This document shows, piece after piece, positions 16,702 through 25,008 of a stretch of DNA of 64,000 bases. The notes under the pieces are model-generated. The model made no database searches. It was not told the DNA's origin and saw only the letters and a program-made list of their open reading frames with translations. Source of the stretch: Sphingobium sp. GTDB taxonomy: Bacteria > Pseudomonadota > Alphaproteobacteria > Sphingomonadales > Sphingomonadaceae. Numbering within the stretch: position 1 is the stretch's first letter; the number at the start of each line of letters is the position of its first letter. The DNA lies in NCBI GenBank assembly GCA_023266575.1, contig JAHFPV010000001.1:248001-312000 (forward strand), given 5' to 3'. The position numbers and the translations under genes were made by a program.

Positions 16702-17616
16702 ATGAACCAGCATAGCTCCATCAAGGGCGGATCGCTGATCGAGCGGGCGACGGAAATCTATGATTTCTCCGCCGCCCTGCGCGGTCGTGCGGCGCCTGCC
16801 GTCGATATTCCTGCCGACCTGCCACCCGCACCTGTGGCGGCTGACCCTGTGTCGGCTTCACCGTCGGCCTTTCGCGCCTTGCCCTGGACCGGTCTGGTCC
16901 AGCCGATCGACCGTATCAAGCTGGAGGAGGCCGGCTTCCTGCGCCCCGACGGCGCAGTCACCGCGATGAGCGAGGAGTTCCGGTTGCTCAAGCGCGACCT
17001 GCTCGCCCAGTTGCAGGGGCAGGAACGCGGCAATCGCATCCTCATCTGCTCGGCGCATAGCGGCGAGGGCAAGACATTTTGCGCGGTCAATCTGGCGCTC
17101 AGCCTGGCGGCGGAAAAGGATCGCGAAATCCTGCTGGTGGACGCGGATTTCGGCAAGCCCGGTATCCCCGAAACTTTGGGGCTGGCGGGTGGTCCCGGCC
17201 TGATGGACGCACTCGCCGATCCGACGATCGCGATCGAGGATTGTGTGATCCGCACTGACATCCCGTCGCTGTCGGTGCTGCCCGCCGGGCACCGCAGCAA
17301 TGCGGACACCGAATATCTGTCGTCCGCTCGCACCGAACAGTTGCTGGCGCGGCTGACCGAGGGACGGCCCGAACGCATCATCATCTTTGATTCGCCGCCA
17401 TTGCTTGCGGCTTCGCCCGCCGCCGTGCTGGCCAGCCATGTCGCGATCGCGCTGCTGGTCGTGCGCGCCGACAGCACATCGGAAAGCGCCCTGCGCGACG
17501 CTGCCGGGATGCTCAAGGGCGGCGCGCAGGTCCAGCTTCTGCTCAATGCCGTCCGCTTCAACGGCGGCGGCCGCCGTTTCGGCAGCTATTATGCCAAGGG
17601 GAATAGTTCGTCATGA
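16702..17616 (+). CDS. Tyrosine autokinase, XrtA system (Wzc/CpsD-like)
   Basis: The 304-residue cytoplasmic BY-kinase has Walker A in SAHSGEGKTF (about residue 120), Walker A' in LLVDADFGKPG and Walker B in IIIFDSPPLL. It matches the TIGR03018 family and should regulate chain-length control by phosphorylating itself and its membrane partner. The C-terminal tail carries only two adjacent tyrosines (GSYYAKG) instead of a long Tyr cluster. AGGAGCCAGGAACC precedes ATG 16702; a longer frame reaching back into the chain-length gene is ignored. It overlaps the next gene by 4 bp (ATGA). Confidence 0.93.
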   Translation: MNQHSSIKGGSLIERATEIYDFSAALRGRAAPAVDIPADLPPAPVAADPVSASPSAFRALPWTGLVQPIDRIKLEEAGFLRPDGAVTAMSEEFRLLKRDLLAQLQGQERGNRILICSAHSGEGKTFCAVNLALSLAAEKDREILLVDADFGKPGIPETLGLAGGPGLMDALADPTIAIEDCVIRTDIPSLSVLPAGHRSNADTEYLSSARTEQLLARLTEGRPERIIIFDSPPLLAASPAAVLASHVAIALLVVRADSTSESALRDAAGMLKGGAQVQLLLNAVRFNGGGRRFGSYYAKGNSSS

Positions 17617-19214
17617 CCGTCCGTCAGTGGATCAGCGGCGCATCGCTCGCCGCGCTGGCCGCAGCGAGTGCGCCCGCATTCGCCCAGACGACCAGCGCGA
17701 ATCGGCGCGTCAATGTCACGCCCTATATCGGCGTGGATCAGGTGGTCATGGGTCCGCTCAAGGGCGATGGCGATGTGCTGACCTATACCAATGTGACTGC
17801 CGGAGTAACAGCCGAAGTCCAGACCCGCCGGGTAGAGGCGGTGATCGACCTGCAATATAATCACAGCTTCAGCTGGAGCAAACAGGTGCCCGATCAGGAT
17901 GTGCTGAGCGGTATCGCCAGCGCGACCGTCAATGTCGCGCGTGGTCTGTCGCTCCACACTGGCGGCATGGCGTCGCGCGTGCGGACTGATGGCCTGTCGG
18001 GCGCATCAACGCTCAATGACAGCTACACCAGCCAGGTCTATGCCGGCTATATCGGCCCGGCCTACACGACGCAGATTGGCGACATCACGGTCAACGGCTC
18101 CTATCGGCTTGGCTATGCGCGGGTGGAGGATGAACTTGATTCCAACCTCTCCAACGCGCCCGTCAGCGGCTCCTTTGCGGACAGCTGGACGCATAACCTG
18201 AACGGATCGGTCGGCTTTGCCCCCGGCACATTGCTGCCGGTCGGCCTTACGGCCAGTGCGGGCTATGACCGCGAGGATGCAAGCCAGCTCGACCAGCGGT
18301 TCGAGGACAAATGGGGTAGGGTCGACGCCACGCTGCCGGTATCGCGCACCGTCGCGCTGATCGGTGGCATCGGCTATGAGCAGATCGAGATCAGTCAGCG
18401 TTCGCCTCTGCTGGACTCGGCGGGCGTGCCGGTCATTCGCAACGGTCGCTATGTCACCGACAAAAGCTCGCCCCGCGCGCTGATCTATGAATTTGACGAC
18501 ATTATCTGGGACGCGGGCGTATTGTGGCGGCCCAGCCGCCGCACCTCGCTCCAGGCGCAGGTCGGCCAGCGCTATGGCGGCATGACCTATCAGGGCAGCT
18601 TCACATGGCAGGGCGCAAACAGCAGCTTTGCCGTCATAGTGTTCGACGGTATCGACAGCTTCGGTCGCCTGATCACGGCCAACGCCGCCGCGCTTTCGGG
18701 CAGCAGCTTTGATGTGGCGCGCAACCCCTTCACCGGGGACATTACCGGCTGCGCCTTCTCCACCACCGGCGGGGGACAGTGCTTCAACGATGCGCTGGCG
18801 GGCATTACCGACGCCAATTTCCGCTATCGCGGCGTTTCGACTCAATATTCGCTGCGGCGCGGCCAGTGGGGCTGGGGCGTGGGGGCAGGCTATTCGCAGC
18901 GCAAGTTCATCACGCCGCAGGGTCAGAGCGTCCTTGTGCGCGGGTCGAAGGACCAGAACTGGTACGGCAATGCGTCGATGACCTATATGTTCAACGATCG
19001 CAACAGCATCGATACCGTTGCCTATGTCAATTATTTCGACGCCAGCGGCGGACGTCCCGACGTCCTCAATTATGGCGCGTTCACCAGCTATTACAAAGGT
19101 CTGACCCGTCGCCTGTCGGCATCGGCATCGGTCGGTGTGGACGGCGTGCAGGCTGACGACATCGACACGGTGATCAACGCGATGGGCCAGGTCGGCCTGC
19201 GCTACAGCTTCTAA
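17613..19214 (+). CDS. XrtA-associated outer-membrane beta-barrel protein
   Basis: The 533-residue product has a cleavable signal peptide (cut after PAFAQ, about residue 25), then alternating beta-strand segments rich in Tyr, Gly and aromatic residues, ending in RYSF as barrel proteins do. It fits the TIGR03016 group encoded in most exosortase A/EPS loci. A role in outer-membrane passage or anchoring of the polymer is plausible but not shown. It is translationally coupled to the kinase gene. Confidence 0.88.
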   Translation: MTVRQWISGASLAALAAASAPAFAQTTSANRRVNVTPYIGVDQVVMGPLKGDGDVLTYTNVTAGVTAEVQTRRVEAVIDLQYNHSFSWSKQVPDQDVLSGIASATVNVARGLSLHTGGMASRVRTDGLSGASTLNDSYTSQVYAGYIGPAYTTQIGDITVNGSYRLGYARVEDELDSNLSNAPVSGSFADSWTHNLNGSVGFAPGTLLPVGLTASAGYDREDASQLDQRFEDKWGRVDATLPVSRTVALIGGIGYEQIEISQRSPLLDSAGVPVIRNGRYVTDKSSPRALIYEFDDIIWDAGVLWRPSRRTSLQAQVGQRYGGMTYQGSFTWQGANSSFAVIVFDGIDSFGRLITANAAALSGSSFDVARNPFTGDITGCAFSTTGGGQCFNDALAGITDANFRYRGVSTQYSLRRGQWGWGVGAGYSQRKFITPQGQSVLVRGSKDQNWYGNASMTYMFNDRNSIDTVAYVNYFDASGGRPDVLNYGAFTSYYKGLTRRLSASASVGVDGVQADDIDTVINAMGQVGLRYSF

Positions 19215-19235
19215 CGGGTCGGTTGGAGAATTTAG

Positions 19236-20687
19236 ATGTACGATCAATATTATGGATTGCAGGGCCGCCCGTTCCAGCTGACGCCGGACCCGCATTATTA
19301 TTTTGAAAGCGCGACCCATCGCAAGGCCTTGTCCTATCTGGGCTATGGTCTGGCGCAGGGGGAGGGCTTCATCGTCATCACCGGCGACATCGGCGCGGGC
19401 AAGACGACCTTGGTCGGCCATTTGATGCAGACGATCGACCCCGCGCGGCTGACGGCGGTGAAGATCGTATCGACCCAGGTAGAGGGCGACGACATGCTGC
19501 GCCTGGCCGCGCAGAGCTTCGGCCTGGCAACCGATGGCCTGCCCAAGGCCGCGACGCTGCAAAAAATCGAAGCCTTCCTTCACGCCCAAGCGCGCGCCGG
19601 ACGGCGCACGCTGCTGATCGTGGACGAGGCGCAGAACCTGCCCGTGTCCGCGATCGAGGAATTGCGGATGCTGTCCAACTTCCAGTTGGGCGGGCAATCG
19701 CTGCTCCAGATTTTCCTGCTGGGTCAGCCGGAATTTCGCGACCTGCTGAAATCCCCGCAGCTGGAGCAATTGCGCCAGCGCGTCATCGCCACCCACCATC
19801 TCGAACCGATGATGGGCAAGGAAGTCGAGCCTTATATCATCCATCGCCTGACCGTGGCGGGCTGGGTCGGCAACCCGACCTTCACGCCTGCCGCCTTCGC
19901 GGCGCTCTACGCCGCGACCGGTGGCGTGCCCCGCCGCCTGAACGCACTGGTCAGCCGCGTGCTGCTGATGGGCGCGATCGACCAGTTGCGCGAGATAGAC
20001 GCGGATGTGGTGCAGGCTGTTGTCGCCGACATGGGGCTTGATGTCGATGTCGCCCCTGAACCTGTTGCGCCGTCGCTGCTCGACACGGTCGAAGAGACAG
20101 ACGAAGCAGCTATGGCGGAAGCCGAGGTAGAGGCCGTCGCCGAGCAGGAAGAGGCAGACGAGGCTGCACCTGCACCTTTCGCTGCCCCCTTTGCCGCACC
20201 GGTGATCGAGGATCTGCCGACGGCTGAGCTATCGCCGGACATCGAAATGGACGAACCCTTTTATACGGCGTTCGACGCTGTGGAGGAACCGGCTGAGATA
20301 TGGGCCGCCGAGGAAGAGCCAGCGGTGGAAGAGCCTGTGGCCGTCGAACAACCTCAGCCGGAACCGGCCATGCCGCAACCCGTCGCCACGATCGACGCGG
20401 CACAGGTCGAAGCGCTGCGCAACGACATGCTGGCGGAGATTGAAGGGCTGCGGGCGGAAATCTCCTCGCTGCGCGCGGTGCAGGCCCATGTGCCTTTCGC
20501 CCCTGCGCCGACGGTCGATCCAGAAGCGCTCAAGGATTGTTTCACCCTGATCGAGGAACGGCTGCAATCGCTGGAGTTCCGTGCCGAGGAACAGGACACG
20601 GCGCTGCGCCGGGTGCTGACGCTGCTGGTCGACTGGGTCGAGCGGGAAGAACAGATGGCCGCGCCGCGCGACAGCGCAGCCGCCTGA
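19236..20687 (+). CDS. XrtA-associated AAA ATPase (ExeA-like) with acidic C-terminal extension
   Basis: The 483-residue protein has an ExeA/GspA-like AAA domain in its first about 270 residues: MYDQYYGLQGRPFQLTPDP start, Walker A GDIGAGKTTL (about residue 49) and Walker B TLLIVDEAQN. It matches TIGR03015. After residue 270 it continues as an Ala/Glu/Pro-rich, probably disordered linker (to about 385) and ends in a predicted coiled coil (LRNDMLAEIEGLRAEISSL and onward). The ATPase may energise assembly of the export apparatus (inference). It follows the barrel gene by 21 bp. Confidence 0.9.
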   Translation: MYDQYYGLQGRPFQLTPDPHYYFESATHRKALSYLGYGLAQGEGFIVITGDIGAGKTTLVGHLMQTIDPARLTAVKIVSTQVEGDDMLRLAAQSFGLATDGLPKAATLQKIEAFLHAQARAGRRTLLIVDEAQNLPVSAIEELRMLSNFQLGGQSLLQIFLLGQPEFRDLLKSPQLEQLRQRVIATHHLEPMMGKEVEPYIIHRLTVAGWVGNPTFTPAAFAALYAATGGVPRRLNALVSRVLLMGAIDQLREIDADVVQAVVADMGLDVDVAPEPVAPSLLDTVEETDEAAMAEAEVEAVAEQEEADEAAPAPFAAPFAAPVIEDLPTAELSPDIEMDEPFYTAFDAVEEPAEIWAAEEEPAVEEPVAVEQPQPEPAMPQPVATIDAAQVEALRNDMLAEIEGLRAEISSLRAVQAHVPFAPAPTVDPEALKDCFTLIEERLQSLEFRAEEQDTALRRVLTLLVDWVEREEQMAAPRDSAAA

Positions 20688-20731
20688 CACAGGACTTGCC
20701 CCCGGCGGGCGGCCCGACCAAGGTGCGCAAC

Positions 20732-21580
20732 ATGATACAGAACGCCCTGTCCGTCGATGTCGAGGACTGGTTTCAGGTCGGCGCATTTGAGCGCACGATC
20801 CGGCGCGCCGACTGGGACGGCCTGACCCACCGTGTCGAGGGCAATACCGACGCGGTGCTGGACCTGTTCGCGCAAGCGGGCGTTACCGGCACCTTCTTCA
20901 CGCTGGGCTGGGTGGCGGAACGCTATCCTGCGCTGATGCGCCGCATCGTCGAGGCGGGCCATGAGGTCGCCAGCCATGGCTATGACCATGCCCGCGTATT
21001 CACCTTCACGCCGGAGCAGTTTCGCGCCGACCTGCGCAAATCACGCGCGATCTTGGAGGATGCCAGCGGACAGGCGGTCACCGGCTATCGTGCGCCCAGC
21101 TTCTCCATCGACCCACGCACGCCGTGGGCGCATCCGATATTGGCGGAGGAGGGCTATCGCTATTCCTCCAGCGTCGCGCCGATCCGGCACGATCATTATG
21201 GCTGGCCCGATTCGCCGCGTTTTGCGTGGAAACCGGTGCCGGGGTCCGATCTGGTCGAACTGCCCGTCACGACCGCAAAGCTGGGCAAGCACACGCTGGC
21301 GGCCGGGGGCGGGGGCTTCTTCCGACTGCTGCCTTATCCATTTTCGCGCTGGGCGATCCGGCAGGTCAATGCACAGGCGGGGCGGCCCGCGATCATCTAT
21401 TTCCACCCGTGGGAAATCGACCCGGACCAGCCGCGCCGCACCGATGCGCCGTTGCGCTCGCGGGTGCGCCACTACACCAACCTGTCGGTCATGGCGGCCA
21501 AGCTGCGCCGCTTGACCCGCGATTTTGCCTGGACGCGGGTGGATGCGCTGGCCGACGCGCAGGCGGCGCTCGCGCCATGA
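20732..21580 (+). CDS. XrtA-system polysaccharide deacetylase
   Basis: The 282-residue NodB-fold enzyme of the DUF3473/TIGR03006 group starts with SVDVEDWFQVGAFER, whose Asp residues provide catalysis and metal binding. The metal-binding HxxxH pair is in EVASHGYDHAR, the catalytic loop is TGYRAPSFSID, and PAIIYFHPWEID is near the C-terminus. It should remove N-acetyl groups from polymer or precursor, giving free amines for later acylation. AAGG precedes ATG 20732. It overlaps the next gene by 4 bp (ATGA). Confidence 0.93.
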   Translation: MIQNALSVDVEDWFQVGAFERTIRRADWDGLTHRVEGNTDAVLDLFAQAGVTGTFFTLGWVAERYPALMRRIVEAGHEVASHGYDHARVFTFTPEQFRADLRKSRAILEDASGQAVTGYRAPSFSIDPRTPWAHPILAEEGYRYSSSVAPIRHDHYGWPDSPRFAWKPVPGSDLVELPVTTAKLGKHTLAAGGGGFFRLLPYPFSRWAIRQVNAQAGRPAIIYFHPWEIDPDQPRRTDAPLRSRVRHYTNLSVMAAKLRRLTRDFAWTRVDALADAQAALAP

Positions 21581-22647
21581 TGCTGGGTAATGGCGCAGGC
21601 ATGGCCGTCACCATGATGGACCTGACCGACCCGGCGCAGGCGCGCGCGGTCGATGCCTTCGTGCTGGGTCATGCCGACGGATCGCCCTTCCATCGCCCCA
21701 CCTGGCTGCATGCGATCGAGCAGGCGACCGGCAATCGCGCGCTGCTGCTGGCGGCAGTCGGGCCGTCGGGGCGGATCAGTGGCATCCTTCCCCTGCACCA
21801 TGTCCGCAGCCGCCTGTTCGGTGCAGCTCTGGTGTCCACTGCTTTCGCTGTCGATGGCGGGATATTGGCGGACGACCCGCGCGCTGTCGGCGTGCTGGCG
21901 GTGGCGGCCCAGACTTTGGCGGCTGAACGCGGTGGCCTGTCGCTGGAATTGCGGGGTGGTCCGACGCCGTGCGACAATTGGCAGAGGCTGGACGGCGCGC
22001 ATGTCGGTTTCGTCCGTCCGCTGGCCGCCGATGATGAGGCGGAATTGCTGGCCGTCCCGCGCAAGCATCGCGCCGAACTGCGCAAGGCGCTCGCCAATCC
22101 GGCGCTGAGCGTGGAGATTGGCCGCGGTGCCCGCCATTTGCGCGACCATTTCCATATTTACGCCACGAGCGTCCGCAACCTTGGCACGCCGGTATTTCCC
22201 CGGAGCCTGTTCCATGCCGTGTTGGACCATTTTGGCGAAGATGCCGATATTCTCATCATCCGGGAGGGTGAGCGACCGGTCTCCGCCGTGCTGACGCTTT
22301 ACCATAATGGGCGGGTCATGCCCTATTGGGGTGGCGGCCTGGCGGATGCGCGGCGGCTGCGGTCCAATGAACTGATGTATTATCGCCTGATGGCGCATGG
22401 CCGTGCGCGCGGCATGACCCTGTTCGACTTTGGCCGGTCGAAGGTCGGCAGCGGACAGGCGGCATGGAAAAAAAGCTTCGGCTTCGATCCCCGACCTCTT
22501 GTCTATCATGGCTGGTCAGCGGACGGCGCGCGGCGCGATGTCGATCCCGGCAGCGCCCGTTATCAGAGCCGGATTGCGCTGTGGAAAAAATTGCCGCTAC
22601 CGATCGCCAATCTCATCGGTCCGTTCATTTCGCGCGGCCTTGGTTGA
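21577..22647 (+). CDS. FemAB family protein, XrtA system-associated (copy 1)
   Basis: The 356-residue GNAT-fold protein belongs to the XrtA-linked FemAB family (TIGR03019). Marker segments are ADGSPFHRPTWLHAIE near the N-terminus, VPRKHRAELRK in the middle and MTLFDFGRSKVGSGQAAWKK near the C-terminus. FemAB relatives move aminoacyl or acyl groups onto amino groups, so it may act on amines exposed by the deacetylase. ATG 21577 overlaps the upstream stop; ATG 21601 is possible. A paralogue follows 58 bp downstream. Confidence 0.92.
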   Translation: MMLGNGAGMAVTMMDLTDPAQARAVDAFVLGHADGSPFHRPTWLHAIEQATGNRALLLAAVGPSGRISGILPLHHVRSRLFGAALVSTAFAVDGGILADDPRAVGVLAVAAQTLAAERGGLSLELRGGPTPCDNWQRLDGAHVGFVRPLAADDEAELLAVPRKHRAELRKALANPALSVEIGRGARHLRDHFHIYATSVRNLGTPVFPRSLFHAVLDHFGEDADILIIREGERPVSAVLTLYHNGRVMPYWGGGLADARRLRSNELMYYRLMAHGRARGMTLFDFGRSKVGSGQAAWKKSFGFDPRPLVYHGWSADGARRDVDPGSARYQSRIALWKKLPLPIANLIGPFISRGLG

Positions 22648-22705
22648 AACGGATACGAAATGTTCAGCCCCTGCGTGTAGATCGGGCGGCAGGGTGGTAA
22701 CAGGA

Positions 22706-23788
22706 ATGACGTCCATGAATATGATTAGCGGACTGGCCGTCATCGTCGAGGAGGCGCGTTTGACCGACGCCGCCTGCGTCGCTGAACTGGACGCCTGGGT
22801 CTGCGCACATCCCGATTCGACGCCCTTCCACCGCCCCGCCTGGATCATGGGCGTCGAGGCGGGGACGGGCCAAAAGGCCAAGATGCTGGTCGCACGGATG
22901 GCGGGCGGCGAGATTATCGGCCTGCTGCCGCTTACCTATATCCGCTCCGCTTTGTTCGGCCGGGCGCTGGTGGGCAGCGGCTTTGCCGTCGATGGTGGCC
23001 TGCTGACCACGCATCGCAAGGCTGGTCCTGCGCTCGCCGATGCCGCCTGGACGCTGGCTGAAAAGCTGGGCTGCTCGACGCTGGAACTGCGTGGCGGGGA
23101 AGCACCCGATGGCACGGTGTGGCAACAGAAAGCCGACGCCTATCTGGGCTTCTCCCGACCGCTGGCCGCTGATGACGAGGCGGAACTCAAGGCCGTGCCC
23201 AAGCGCCACCGCGCGGAAATCCGCAAAGGGCTGGGCAATGACCTGACCTTTGAATGTGGTCGCGACAAACGCCTGCGCGACATTCATTATCGTCTCTATG
23301 CCCATAGCGTCCATAATCTCGGCACGCCGGTATTCCCCCGCGCGCTGTTCGACGCCATGCTCGACCGGCTGGGTGAGGATGCCGATATTGCTGTGGTGTC
23401 GAAGGATCGCAAGCCGCTGTCGGCGGTCATCAGCTTCTATCATCGTGGCGCCTGTATGCCTTACTGGCACGGCGCAGCAGAGGGCGCGCGGGCGACGCGC
23501 TCGAATGAAGTCCTCTATTTCCTGCTGATGCGCCAGTCGCGTGAGCGCGGTCTGACGATCTTCGACTTTGGCCGGTCGAAGGTCGGCACCGGCCCCGCGG
23601 CCTGGAAAAAGACCTGGGGCTTTGAAGGCGAACCGCTCGGCTATTATCTGCGCACCGCGCCAGGCAAGGAAACGCGCGACGTCAATCCGCTCTCGCCGCA
23701 ATATCGGCGCAAGATAGAATTGTGGAAGAAGCTGCCCGAATCGATCGCGACCTGGATTGGCCCGCATATTGCGCGGGGGCTGGGATGA
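22706..23788 (+). CDS. FemAB family protein, XrtA system-associated (copy 2)
   Basis: The 360-residue product shares the full plan of the preceding protein, including DSTPFHRPAWIMGVE, VPKRHRAEIRKGLG, NLGTPVFPRALFDAML and LTIFDFGRSKVGTGPAAWKK, so the two are a tandem duplication that has clearly diverged. Three starts are close together (ATG 22706, 22715, 22721); GGGTGG lies 7 nt before 22706. Each paralogue may transfer a different group. Overlaps the next gene by 4 bp. Confidence 0.91.
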   Translation: MTSMNMISGLAVIVEEARLTDAACVAELDAWVCAHPDSTPFHRPAWIMGVEAGTGQKAKMLVARMAGGEIIGLLPLTYIRSALFGRALVGSGFAVDGGLLTTHRKAGPALADAAWTLAEKLGCSTLELRGGEAPDGTVWQQKADAYLGFSRPLAADDEAELKAVPKRHRAEIRKGLGNDLTFECGRDKRLRDIHYRLYAHSVHNLGTPVFPRALFDAMLDRLGEDADIAVVSKDRKPLSAVISFYHRGACMPYWHGAAEGARATRSNEVLYFLLMRQSRERGLTIFDFGRSKVGTGPAAWKKTWGFEGEPLGYYLRTAPGKETRDVNPLSPQYRRKIELWKKLPESIATWIGPHIARGLG

Positions 23789-25008
23789 CCGGCGACATAT
23801 TGTTTCTGTGTCATCGCATCCCGTTCCCGCCCGATCGCGGCGACAAGATCCGCTCCTACCATTTGCTCAAGCGCCTCGCGCAAATCGCGCCGGTCCATGT
23901 CGGCTGCTTTGGCGATGATGATCGCGACATGGGTTATGCGGGTGAACTGGCTCAGGTTGCCGCCAGCCAGTGTCTGTTGCGGCGCGACCGGTCGAAGGTC
24001 GTTGCCGGGCTGACCGGCCTCGCCAAACGCCAGTCGCTACTGGTGTCGCTGTTCGATCACCCCGGCCTGCATCAATGGGTGGCGCAGACATTGGCGCAGC
24101 GCCCCGTGCGGGCGGTCGTCGCCTATTCGGCGCAGATGGCGCATTTCGTGCCGCAACTCTCGCCTAACGTCCGTTTCCTGATGGATTTCGTCGATTTCGA
24201 TTCGGCCAAGTATGCCGCTTATGGCGCGGAAGGCTCCGGCCCCATGGCCTGGATCAACCGGCGCGAGGGACGGGTGCTGCTCGATTTCGAGCGCGCCATC
24301 GCTAAGCGCGCCGATGCCTGCTCCTTCGTCAGCGAAGCCGAAGCGGCACTGTTCCGCGCTGCCTCCGGGCTGGGGCCGGACCGTATCGTTGCGCTGGAAA
24401 ATGGCGTGGCGCTCGATTATTTCGATCCCGCCGCCGCCTTTCCCGCCATTGACCATGGCACCGGCCCGCTGCTCGTTTTTACAGGGCAGATGGACTATCG
24501 CCCCAATGTCGAGGCGGTCGAAAGTTTCGCGCGCCAGACCTTGCCGGCGATCCAGACCGTCCACCCGCAGGCCCGCTTCGCGATCGTCGGCCGCAATCCG
24601 GCCAAAGCCGTTGAAGCCTTGGCCGACCTGCCCGGCGTGATCGTCACTGGCGGGGTGCCTGATGTGCGCGGCTGGCTGGCGGCGGCTGACGTCGTCGTCG
24701 CGCCGTTACGAATCGCGCGCGGCATCCAGAACAAGGTGCTGGAAGCCATGGCGATGGCCCGGCCCGTCGTCGCCTCTCCGCAGGCCGCCGAAGGGATAGA
24801 CGCTACAGACGGCGCCGAATTTCTCGTCGCCGCCAACCCGGCGGAAGAGGCCGCCAAAGTCATCGCCCTGCTCGCCGATCCCGCGCGCGCTGCCCGGTTG
24901 GGCGTGGCCGCGCGCGAACGGATGGAGGCGCGCTATCGCTGGTCGGCGACGCTGGCGGGATTGCCCGACCTGTTGTTAGGCCGCGACGCCGGATCGCAGG
25001 CGGCATGA
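23785..25008 (+). CDS. Glycosyltransferase, PEP-CTERM/EpsH1-associated (GT4-like)
   Basis: The 407-residue GT-B enzyme fits the sugar-transferase family tied to exosortase A loci (TIGR03087, stp1). It starts ILFLCHRIPFPPDRGDKIRSYH. The donor-binding half carries PLLVFTGQMDYRPNVEAV and VAPLRIARGIQNKVLEAMAMARPVVAS, where the Glu of the KVLEAM segment contacts the nucleotide sugar. It should add one sugar of the repeat unit on the cytoplasmic face. Start ATG 23785 overlaps the FemAB stop, and the gene overlaps exosortase by 4 bp. Confidence 0.93.
   Translation: MTGDILFLCHRIPFPPDRGDKIRSYHLLKRLAQIAPVHVGCFGDDDRDMGYAGELAQVAASQCLLRRDRSKVVAGLTGLAKRQSLLVSLFDHPGLHQWVAQTLAQRPVRAVVAYSAQMAHFVPQLSPNVRFLMDFVDFDSAKYAAYGAEGSGPMAWINRREGRVLLDFERAIAKRADACSFVSEAEAALFRAASGLGPDRIVALENGVALDYFDPAAAFPAIDHGTGPLLVFTGQMDYRPNVEAVESFARQTLPAIQTVHPQARFAIVGRNPAKAVEALADLPGVIVTGGVPDVRGWLAAADVVVAPLRIARGIQNKVLEAMAMARPVVASPQAAEGIDATDGAEFLVAANPAEEAAKVIALLADPARAARLGVAARERMEARYRWSATLAGLPDLLLGRDAGSQAA

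Noticed and set aside
18006-19844. 612-codon minus-strand frame opposite the barrel protein and ATPase genes
   Set aside because: Spans two well-supported plus-strand genes and has no motif.
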